Shown: piece after piece, positions 1-8,198 of the stretch
Position numbering within the stretch: position 1 is the stretch's first letter
Layout: the number at the start of each line of letters is the position of its first letter
Assembly: GCF_030867145.1 (NCBI RefSeq)
Contig: NC_134417.1
Span: 11,509,577-11,573,576 of the forward strand
DNA length: 64,000 nt
From: Opisthocomus hoazin
Taxonomy: Eukaryota; Chordata; Aves; Opisthocomiformes; Opisthocomidae
Reading direction: 5' to 3'
Made by a program: the position numbers and the translations under genes
The notes under the pieces: generated by a model
Databases searched by the model: none
Seen by the model: only the letters and a program-made list of their open reading frames with translations
What the model was told of the DNA's origin: nothing

Positions 1-1205
1 AGGAAACAGACATGTCTGTTATACATTTTAAATTATTTAAAGCAAAAATAATTGACACTGAAATGCAAAGATATGACATTCATCTTTGCAATCTTACTGA
101 CAGAATGAGCTTAGATTGAGTAGATGCAAGTTAATGTCATGCTTGCATCAACCCCCACAAATCTTCAGAAAATGCATCTATTTCCGCTCTGGATTCTTGC
201 TTGTTATTACTTTTATACTATTAACTTTCACTAACGTTCCAAGTTCAGAGGGAATGCAGTCAAAAGCTGCGAAGGTCATTTCCAGTAATCGCACAGACTC
301 CCAGGCTCTGGATAAAGTAAGAGCTGGCTGTCTGGATCCTCTCCCCACGACTGACGCCTCGCCCCGTGGCCTATCGCACCAGGAGAAACGCACTCACCTG
401 CGCTCAGCCATCTCCCACGCCACTGCACTGCCAAGAACACGGCGTCACGGAAGGCAGAGAAGCCCACGGGGCACTTCGCAATTGTGAAATCCTAGAGAAA
501 CTGCAACGAAAACGACAGCAGCTGATTTGCGAAGCCAGCCGTACTTCCGCGAGGAGCAAGGTAGTGAAGGCCCACTCAGAGCAACAGTGTTTGAACACAG
601 CCCCTCACCAGGGATTGCGTTTAAAGGCAGGAGAAGCTGGATTCGTGTTTGATTAGCTGGAGAAGGACTAGATTTTTTTTTCAGAAAAGCTTTTCATACT
701 GTATGCATACACAGCATGCGCAGCTCTTAGAAGACTGGCCCAAACGTTAGTGCCCACAATGACGCTGAGCTTTTTTGAAAATCTGACTCCTGGGCTATTT
801 CAGGGATAAATGCAGGTGCTGTAATAAGACCACAGTTAGCAGCAAAACACCCAAGTTCCCCGTACCATCAGTAGAGCTATGGCCCTCCAGCTTGTAGTTG
901 AACTGGATTGTCAAAAAACAGCTGATCTTCATCTCAAAAGTCCATATGATGAATAACTTACATACACTTGGGTAACCTCTGCCAGTACCTGATTGCCTCA
1001 GTGTTAAAAAGTACAGAATAAAATCATACTTTAAAGGCACTTGCAATGGACAACTCCTAAATGCACTACAAACTGCAATGAGCTGTGCTTCACGGTATCC
1101 TTGGTAGACATGCCACATGTAACTATTCTTCTTTTGAAGGCATACACAAAAAACACTGTTAAAAACACATTTTATTTTGGGTGTCCTAACTCTCGGCAGT
1201 CTAAC
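1..1205. other. No gene seen; flank of CpG island
   Basis: AT-rich sequence with a modestly CpG-containing patch around 350-560. The open frames here are short, overlap on both strands and show no recognisable domain or codon pattern. No repeat family is recognised. Confidence 0.6.
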
Positions 1206-1481
1206 TCCAACTCGCCAACGCGTCGAGCACTTTGGTTGTCCCTGACTCCACTGGAGACTTGGATGCTCGCCACTTCTGCAGGGCAGAGCCACAGCGCGTA
1301 ACCGTGTGCGCCCAGCAAGGCAGAGACCATCAGAGAAACCCAACGCTCAACACGCCAAGCTCACTGCCGGCTCACAGCCTGGGGGGAAGCCGGCGGCCGC
1401 TCCACGGCCAGCCCGGGGCCGCTGCCCTCCCGGCCCCGTGGGCTGCTCCCGGGCCCTGCGCAGAGCCCCCCGGAGACCCCT

Positions 1482-1595
1482 CGGCGCGACCCACCAGCAG
1501 CAACCCGTCCCCGGGGACAGCGAGGCAGCCTCGCCGGCGGCGCGACCCACCAGCAGCAACCCGTCCCCGGGGACAGCGAGGCAGCCTCGCCGGCG
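1482..1595. repeat. Perfect 56-bp tandem duplication (2 copies)
   Basis: Positions 1482-1537 and 1538-1593 are identical, and the match runs two bases further. The unit contains ACCCACCAGCAGCAACCCG and CCCCGGGGACAGCGAGGC. The 56-bp period is not a multiple of three, which argues against the surrounding open frames being under coding constraint. The lack of any mismatch implies a recent duplication, a polymorphic minisatellite, or an assembly artefact. Confidence 0.95.
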
Positions 1596-1944
1596 AACGC
1601 CTTCCTCCCCCGGGCCACGGGAGCGGGCGGCTCGCACCGGGCTGCGGCTCGCACCGGACTGCGCCCCGTTCCGCGAAGGGCTGCAGCCGGCGGCGGGGGG
1701 TGCGTTTTGCCCCCCAGGAGCCCGACACGCTGCGCGTCCCCCCGCACCCCGGCGCAGCTCATCCGTGCGGAAGCCACGGCGCCAGCGCCCGTCGCTGGGG
1801 CGGGGGGCCCGGCCGCGGCCGGCTCCCTCCGCCCGCGGGGCCGCGGCGGGGTCCCGGCGCGGCTGCAGGCGCCGCCCGCCCGCCGGAGCACAAAGGGTGA
1901 CCGCTAGTTACCCCGCGGCCCGCCTCCCGCCGCCCCGCAGGGGT

Positions 1945-1953
1945 ACTCACTGC
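1945..1953 (-). other. Candidate splice donor of a minus-strand first exon
   Basis: On the minus strand the sequence reads GCGCA|GTGAGTACC, a good donor consensus, directly downstream of the GC-richest part of the island. It would close a first exon transcribed leftward from about 2.0-2.3 kb. This rests on one motif only; no matching acceptor could be identified inside the window. Confidence 0.3.
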
Positions 1954-2330
1954 GCCGGGCCCCGCCGCGCCGCCGCGCCGCGCCCCGAGAGCGGCCGCGG
2001 GCTCCGGTGTCCGCCCGCGCCAGCGCAGCCTCGCCCGCGCTCGCCGCCCCGGGGCTTATTTTCGCTGGGAGTCGGGCACCGGCCGCGGGCCCCGGGCCCC
2101 CCGGGCGGCTCGTCGCCCGCACGGCCGCAACTCCATTCCCCGCAGCTTCAGATCTCGGCGCTCGTTCATCCCTGCGGCGGCGGGCGGTGCGGGCTCGGCG
2201 GCGGCGGCTCGCAGTCCCCGCACAGGCGCGCTCTCGCGGCCGAGCGGCGCCTGCTGCCGCGCAGGGGTCGCCGGAAACCCGCAGCGGGAGAGCGCCGGGC
2301 GCGGTGCGACGGCGGCAGCCGGCAGCAGGG

Positions 2331-4219
2331 CTTTAGTGGCCGCTGGGCTGTGGTCACTGCACAGAGCGTGGCCGAATTTCCGCAGCCAAAGCACCCTAAG
2401 CATGAAGCCTGAAAGCTGCGTTGCCTGGGACCTTATCTGTGCAGTAAAGGAGCTTCCAAAACAGTCCTCCCGTAGGGGAAGAAAAGAGTTGCAGACATAC
2501 ACTCCCACTTTTTCAAGGCAGTGTCCAGACCTCAGCTGCACCTTTCTGAACGATCTGACACAAATGAGGAACACATTCTGCAATGCAGTGCTTTGGCTGT
2601 TTGCAGTGAGTTTACCCAGGCTAACGTCATTTTATGCCAGCGCACAAAACCCCCATCATCAGAGAATGCTGGTGTCCTGCAGCAGTGCACGAAGCAGCAG
2701 AAATGGCGGCTTTTCAAGAATATGTAAGACATGGTTTAAGAGAAGACAAAATGAGGAGAGACCAACAGGAATGTTTTAACGGTGGTGCTGTCTACGTGCA
2801 TAACGTGGTGGTTCAGAATCTGTTCAAAGAGAATTGGTAAAAATACACGTTTGGGGCTTTTGGTATATTTTTTCTACATTTTTATTTGACCATAGTCTTT
2901 GGCCTATGTGCCATTTATACATGCAAATCTCATCTATTTTTTCATAGAAGCTTAATGTTCTGTTCCATTATATATCTAGTCCATCAGACATACTGATATG
3001 AAACACTTCCATCTGGGTTTGGTTCAGGTGGGTAGCAGACTACAAGCTATTGCTGTGGCTTCAGTCTTTACGAAAATCTGGTACTACTTTGCATTGGAGT
3101 CTTAGAAAGATAATCCTTTGCCAGAATAAACAACTAGATTGGTGTCAGAGACTTGTGGTTGGGTTCATTTACTTCTCCTTCGTAAACAAAACTAGACTTC
3201 CCATTTGTAAGATCATGGTATTGCATTGCAGATGCGTGTCATTCTGCAGGACATCTGTTCGCCATTGCTTTGTGTTTTGCGATACCCTGCCCAACAGTGC
3301 ATGGGCATTCGTATCGCGCATTTTAACTTTGGCAGTAGTTTTTCGGCTGGAGTCTGGCTTCTGAAAAGGTTTAATGCTAGGGACCTGACAACTGAGATTT
3401 GCTGCTTCCTGCCTAGTGTTATTAGCCAAGTTTGAGACACGTTTTGATTTGTGAATCATCAAACATGCTAACACACTTTGTTAAACCTACCACAGAAACA
3501 GACGTACTGGGATTGTGGGATGACTATAAAATATTAAAAATATATTTGTTTGACTGGCTGTTACCTGATGTTTCCTCAAGTACTGGCGATGCCACCTGCG
3601 TGCCTAAATCCATGTGCTAACAGAGATTCTGTTTTTACAGAATTTTTTGTACGGAGATTCTGGTTTTTTTCTGTTTCACCTGATGGAGAATTCACTTTGC
3701 TGTGTCAAGCTGCTTCTGCAGTTCATGTCATTGTGGTTCTGAGCTAAAATAATTTATGTTGTCTCTTGGAAAGATGAGTATGGATGGATCTATTTGAATT
3801 TTCACCATTAAATTGTGCAGGTCCAGCAGTGAGGGTACAAATGATGTTCAGTAACAAAAAAAGTCCATTTTGTAAGAATAGGAAGGACAATGCTACAGTA
3901 TCAGAGAAGGTTTGCAGTTTTTAGCAAAGATGCATAATGTGCCTGACCCAGTAAAATATGAGATAAACAAAGTCTGGCAGACCCTGGTGCCTTAGAAATT
4001 GTAACTGTATAAAACGGTTGGATGGCAAGCAGAGTAACCCCAACTGAAAAGCAAGCGCTTTTTCCTAGTCCAGTAACATGATGGTAATTATATGTCATAA
4101 TATAACTTAAAGCAAGAGGCGGATAGAGGGAGGGAGAGAGGGACAAAGGCAGGAGTAGGGGGAATTGGTGATTCAATTTTGTTTACTGTCTGGGGGCCAC
4201 TATGGTGGCTTAGACTTTT
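2331..4219. other. No gene seen
   Basis: AT-rich single-copy-looking DNA. Short open frames on both strands have no recognisable homology. A purine-rich stretch lies at about 4107-4165 (runs of GAGGGA and GAGAGAGGGA) just before the CR1 fragment. Confidence 0.55.
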
Positions 4220-5330
4220 ACAGTCATAGAAGTGGTGGTTGGAAGGGATCTCTGTGGTCCACCCAGTCCAGCCTTCCACTGGAAATGGGGTTGGGACCTG
4301 TAGAATTTCAGGTCAGCCATGGCTTTGCCTGACCTACCCTTGAAAGCCTTCAAGGATAGAGACTTGACAGTCTTTGTGGGCAGCATGTTCCTGGGCAACA
4401 CCACCCATGTGCAATTGCATGCGTCCAGTCACAACTCCAGTGACTCAGTTTGTGGCCTCTGCTCCTTCTTTTACCAAGTGCTACCGCTGAGAAGAGTTCA
4501 GGTCAATGATCTTTGCCACTCTGCTTCAGGCAGTTGTAGATTGTTATCAGATCTCCTCTTATTTTCTTCTTTGCCAGGTTAACCAAGCCCAACTCCTTCG
4601 GCATCTCTTCACAAGCCGTACGGTGTGGACCACTTACCGTCATCAGCCCGCTGCATGCCCCTCTCCCATTTCTTGACATCCTTGAACTGGGGAACCCAAA
4701 ACAGGGCACGTTATCCCGGGTGTGGACTCGCTAGCACTGCATAAGGAGGGATAATAATTTCTACTCATCTGCTGTCCCCACTCCCTTCCTAATGTAGCTC
4801 AGTATATGGGTCACTTTATTCGCTATGAAAACACCCTCTTGGCTCATATTCAACTTAGTCTCCACTGTGACAGCCACGTGTTTTTCAGCTGGGCTGCTGC
4901 TCAGGCAGCCTGCACTGGTGCCTGGCACTATTCAACCCCGTGTGCACAACTTTGCACTCCTTGTTACGCTCCATGAGGTTTCTGTTGCCCCGGTTTTTAA
5001 GTTTCTCAAAGTTCTTTCAACTAAAGCTCCACTGTTTGGTTTGAGAACCACCCCATCTAGGTTAGTATTATCTGAAAATCTGCTGCAGGTGCATCCTGTG
5101 TCATCATCCAAGTTGCAAAGAAGGTAATGAACAATACTGGCCCCAGTACTGACCCCAGAGTGTCCTGCTTGCACTAAACATCAACCCATTGATTACTACC
5201 CTTCAAACCCAGCAATCCATCCAGTTTCAACCCATCTCGCAGTTCATTCATCCAGGCCATGCTCTGCAGCTTTTTCCTCACTTTGGGCTTTAAACACTTC
5301 TTTAATCCCATTGCTTGAAATGGCAGCTGT
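4220..5330 (-). mobile_element. Old CR1 LINE fragment, minus orientation
   Basis: Read on the minus strand, this ends in a CR1-like 3' terminus (the plus strand starts CAGTCATAGAAGTGGTGGTT followed by GGAAGGGATC). Further in it shows remnants of CR1 ORF2 reverse-transcriptase coding sequence, for example plus-strand TTAACCAAGCCCAACTCCTT and CTGGCCCCAGTACTGACCCC, which match the usual reverse complement of CR1 ORF2. The reading frame is broken many times and divergence is clear, so this is an old, inactive copy truncated at its 5' side. The boundary at about 5330 is approximate. Confidence 0.8.
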
Positions 5331-5574
5331 GCTGGAGCGCTTACAGACTGTTCAGCTCTCTGAAAATGGGTATTGATGAAAATATAAAGTGCTCATTTAG
5401 CTTCCCAGCACTTTTTCTCTACTACTGCTGCAGTGCTGATTGCTCTCTCCCCTAAAGCTCCATTAAGTCTTCACCCTGCTTCCCATGAAATGGTCATACT
5501 GCAGTGATTGATAAGGAAGTAAAGATTTGATATAACAGCTTGGTTGCTGCAGCATCAAGATACAGAACAGAAAA

Positions 5575-5579
5575 AGCAT
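5575..5579. repeat. Target-site duplication AGCAT (left copy)
   Basis: AGCAT directly precedes the TG of the 5' LTR and recurs right after the CA of the 3' LTR (12217-12221). A 5-bp duplication is usual for class III (ERV-L) integrations. Confidence 0.9.
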
Positions 5580-5993
5580 TGTCCTGGGTTTGGCCAGAAC
5601 AGGGTTAATTTTCACCGGAATCCAGGAAGGGGCACAGCCGGGGGGTGGGGGCTGACCCCACCTGGCCAAACAGAGCCCGGTATTCCATACCATGTGACGT
5701 CACGCTGGGTTCCGGTGGGGGGGGAGCGGCGCGGCGGGAACGCGCTCGCGGCTTGGGCGGGCGCAGCGCCGGTCCGGTTTCGGGAGAGCGGCTGTTGTAC
5801 GGTTCGTGGTTGTGTTTTCTCCTTATCTGTATCGTTGTTGTTCCTGTTTTCCCTCTGTTTGCTGTTCTGTTAAACTGCCCTTATCCCGACCCACCAGTTT
5901 CTGCCTCTTTCTTTCCATTCTCCTCCGCACGCCGGCGGGGGGAGGGGCGGCCGCGTGGCGCTTTTGTTGCCGGCGGCAGCCGAAACCAAAACA
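5580..5993 (+). repeat. 5' LTR (414 bp)
   Basis: Starts TGTCCTGGGTTTGGCC and ends CCGAAACCAAAACA, the TG...CA pattern of LTRs. It is identical to 11803-12216. The first part holds an exact CRE (TGACGTCA, 5695-5702) and a GC box (GGGCGG, 5755-5760). A T-rich stretch follows at about 5790-5875. No TATA box or AATAAA is visible, so the promoter is probably GC-rich and TATA-less. The LTR is CpG-dense, so the insertion brings a small CpG island into the locus. Confidence 0.97.
5695..5702. promoter_or_regulatory. Palindromic CRE (CREB/ATF site) in 5' LTR
   Basis: TGACGTCA is the full 8-bp cAMP response element consensus. It sits in the probable U3 promoter part of the LTR; the same site is at 11918-11925 in the 3' LTR. 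CREB/ATF control of proviral transcription is inferred. Confidence 0.6.
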
Positions 5994-5999
5994 TTTAAT

Positions 6000-6017
6000 T
6001 GGCGCCCAACGTGGGGC
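6000..6017 (+). other. Primer binding site, tRNA-Lys(1,2)
   Basis: TGGCGCCCAACGTGGGGC is an exact complement of the 3' 18 nt of tRNA-Lys(1,2), the same primer site used by Mason-Pfizer-type betaretroviruses. It lies 6 bases after the 5' LTR end, the expected place for priming minus-strand DNA. About 105 bp of leader follow before the gag ATG. Confidence 0.93.
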
Positions 6018-6122
6018 GGGGATAACGGCAGGGCTGAGCAGCGGGTGTTAAAACTGTTTTCTTAGATTTTGTTAAATTTTGTTATAGGCATTTTACTGTG
6101 TTAGTTAAAGTCGCCGGCAAAA

Positions 6123-8123
6123 ATGTTTCTGACTTTGATCAAATATCTGTGCTACGTAAATCCTTACTTCCTGTATGTGTTTGTGGCCGTGCTGTTTGTT
6201 ACCTCGGGAAAAAAGATCAGGATGATGATTTTGCTGTACTGTACGATATCGACTTATGATATGATAACATCACTGTGCATGAAATTAGTCTTGTATTTGC
6301 ATGCGGCACTGCGGTCATTTCCGTACCTCGGATCCTATGTCTTAGATTTTGTTAATAATCAAACCCAGTCTGTGGGGAAAGCCGAAGGGGATACCTTCCC
6401 CCACTCTTTCGCCCCCCCCCTCTCCCTCAGGCTGGTCCTAACTGCTTTTGAGAATTTCGAGTACCCCTGGGATGCTCAGGGCAGCACTCTCCTTTTGTTA
6501 TGCCTCTTGAATGGGTTGCAGGTTTTGTTTAGGGTTAAGCAAGTCGTTAAGAACATCGTGCAGAGACCTGCCCCGGGGCCGGATAGCTGTGAGTGGCTGG
6601 GTGTGTGGGACAGCATGGGCAAGTACCTAGGGCAGTGGACACCCCCGATGTTTTTTAAACTCACCCCTGAGCAAGTACAGAATCCGGAAAAACTAGTAAA
6701 ATATCTGCAAAGAGTGTGCTGCCACCCGGGGAACTCCAGAGAGACACAAATCACTGCAACGTGCTGGGGTCTGGCCCACGCCTACCGAGCCCTGTTCAAC
6801 ACTGTTCAGTGCCCTAAAGGGGAAAGGGGGGGAAACGAAGCGGCAGGCACTGCAGCTGGCGCTGCCCCCCCAGCCGGCCCTGCAGCCCCTCCAGCCCAGC
6901 AGGCAGTCCCAGCCCCCCCGACCGGCACCACGGCTGCTGCAGCCACAGCTGCAGGGTCTGCCTCGGTTTCCCCAGCGGGCACAGCAGCTGCTCCAGCCCC
7001 AGCTCCAGCCACAGGCACAGTGACTGAGCCCAGTGACCAACCTGTGCTGGTAGCAGTCGCCCCTGTAAAACTAAAGAAAGACGCAAAGAGAGCAGATCGC
7101 TCCGGGAGGGATGATGATGAGCCAGGGTCATCACGGGAGATAGAGACAGAGATCATCACCCGGTCCCTGTCCCTGGGCGAGCTGCGAGACATGCGGAAAG
7201 ATTTCAGCCGCCACCCAGGAGAGCACATTGCCACCTGGCTGCTGCGGTGCTGGGATAACGGGGCCAGCAGCTTGGAATTAGAGGGCAAGGAAGCCAAGCA
7301 GCTGGGATCCCTGGCCAGGGATGGGGGCATTGACAAGGCCATTGGGAAAAAGGAACAAATCCTCAGCCTCTGGAGAAGACTTCTGTCAGGCGTGAGGGAG
7401 AGGTACCCCTTCAGTGACGATTTTGTATGCTATCCTGGCAAGTGGACCAATATGGAAAGGGGTATTCAGTACTTGAGGGAATTAGCTGTGCGGGAGCTGG
7501 TTTACTGTGACACAGACGATGAGCAGGTACCCACAGACCCAGATGAACTCCAGTGCTCACAATCCATGTGGAGGAAGTTTGTGCGGAGTGCACCCTCCTC
7601 GCATGCCAACTCACTGGCAGTTGTAAACTGGAAAGGTAAAGACACACCAACAGTGGACGAGGTGGCTGTCAGACTCCGCCAATATGAGGAAAGTCTCTCT
7701 TCCTCCCTTGTCTCAGCTGTAAATAAATTGTCCCAGAAGGTCCAGCGACTCGAACAGAGTATGTCCTACTCCCCACCTGTACGGGCCAGTGTCTCAGCTA
7801 TTAGGGGCAAGCGTTTCTCTGCTCAGGAGAGGGAATACAGAGGCTATACACCCCGGGGCACCCTGTGGTTCTACTTGCGTGACCACGGAGAGGACATGAG
7901 GAAGTGGGATGGAAAACCCACCTCAAGTCTAGAGGCCCGAGTACGTGAGTTGCGAGGTAAAACAATCACCAAAGGGGATTCTGTTAGGAAAAGTGCCGCT
8001 CCAGTTTCCAAAAGCCAGCTCTCCAGACCAGGTAGAAAGTTTGACCTTGATTCTGATCCTCTGGAGGGGACCTCCAAGTCATTTTTACAGCAGGTGAGCA
8101 GCAATTTCTCTGACGAGGATTAG
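6123..8123 (+). CDS. ERV Gag polyprotein, intact
   Basis: A 666-codon frame starting at an ATG with A at -3, 105 bp after the primer site, and ending in TAG (8121-8123). Gag forms the internal particle and packages RNA. Layout: a very hydrophobic N-terminus (about residues 3-28 and 34-63, split by a KKIR basic patch) and another Leu-rich stretch near 120-136; a Pro/Ala/Thr-rich linker at about 238-303; an acidic-basic region; a capsid-like helical part from about 347, containing RCWDNGASSLELEG; a heptad-like stretch at about 516-548 (RLRQYEE to LEQSMS); and a charged tail. Residue 2 is Phe, so N-myristoylation is not possible. No CCHC zinc knuckle or clear major homology region is visible. 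ERV-L Gag proteins are related to the mouse restriction factor Fv1; the capsid assignment here rests on that family knowledge and position, not on an alignment. Confidence 0.93.
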   Translation: MFLTLIKYLCYVNPYFLYVFVAVLFVTSGKKIRMMILLYCTISTYDMITSLCMKLVLYLHAALRSFPYLGSYVLDFVNNQTQSVGKAEGDTFPHSFAPPLSLRLVLTAFENFEYPWDAQGSTLLLLCLLNGLQVLFRVKQVVKNIVQRPAPGPDSCEWLGVWDSMGKYLGQWTPPMFFKLTPEQVQNPEKLVKYLQRVCCHPGNSRETQITATCWGLAHAYRALFNTVQCPKGERGGNEAAGTAAGAAPPAGPAAPPAQQAVPAPPTGTTAAAATAAGSASVSPAGTAAAPAPAPATGTVTEPSDQPVLVAVAPVKLKKDAKRADRSGRDDDEPGSSREIETEIITRSLSLGELRDMRKDFSRHPGEHIATWLLRCWDNGASSLELEGKEAKQLGSLARDGGIDKAIGKKEQILSLWRRLLSGVRERYPFSDDFVCYPGKWTNMERGIQYLRELAVRELVYCDTDDEQVPTDPDELQCSQSMWRKFVRSAPSSHANSLAVVNWKGKDTPTVDEVAVRLRQYEESLSSSLVSAVNKLSQKVQRLEQSMSYSPPVRASVSAIRGKRFSAQEREYRGYTPRGTLWFYLRDHGEDMRKWDGKPTSSLEARVRELRGKTITKGDSVRKSAAPVSKSQLSRPGRKFDLDSDPLEGTSKSFLQQVSSNFSDED

Positions 8124-8198
8124 AGGGGCCCTGCCTCCAGCCAGGTGGAGGAAAGGGACAACCGTGTCTATTGGACGGTGTGGATTCGTTGGCCTGGC
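8121..8198 (+). promoter_or_regulatory. Putative gag-pol stop-codon readthrough element
   Basis: The gag TAG (8121-8123) is followed in the same frame by pol with no other stop. Ten bases after it, CCTCCA (8134-8139) can pair perfectly with TGGAGG (8146-8151), leaving the 6-nt loop GCCAGG (8140-8145). That loop is fully complementary to CCTGGC at 8193-8198, so an H-type pseudoknot is possible. Gammaretroviruses use a pseudoknot about 8 nt after UAG for readthrough. The third loop here (about 41 nt) is longer than theirs. Pairing was found by eye and not folded. Confidence 0.5.

Larger units (their letters stand above)
1206..2330. promoter_or_regulatory. CpG island, probable promoter / first exon
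   Basis: GC content rises abruptly and CpG dinucleotides become dense from about 1.2 to 2.33 kb, then fall to the AT-rich background by about 2.4 kb. In bird genomes such islands usually mark promoters. Long open frames on both strands (for example 1306-2412) are expected from GC-rich sequence with few stop codons, and they read as Arg/Pro/Ala/Gly-rich low complexity, so I do not call them genes. A possible minus-strand splice donor at 1950 suggests transcription leftward, out of the window. The island also holds a perfect 56-bp tandem duplication. Confidence 0.65.

Noticed and set aside
1232..2412. Open frames of 222 and 368 codons on the plus strand and several on the minus strand
   Set aside because: Low-complexity Arg/Pro/Ala/Gly translation on both strands at once; explained by a GC-rich island with few stop codons. 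One spans an out-of-frame tandem duplication.
5645..5998. Open frame in the 5' LTR (and its copy at 11868) of about 120 codons
   Set aside because: It covers promoter sequence, depends on GC content, and shows no retroviral accessory-protein feature.
6693..7342. Minus-strand open frames of 115 and 178 codons inside gag
   Set aside because: Mirror images of the Pro/Ala-rich gag linker; no independent support.
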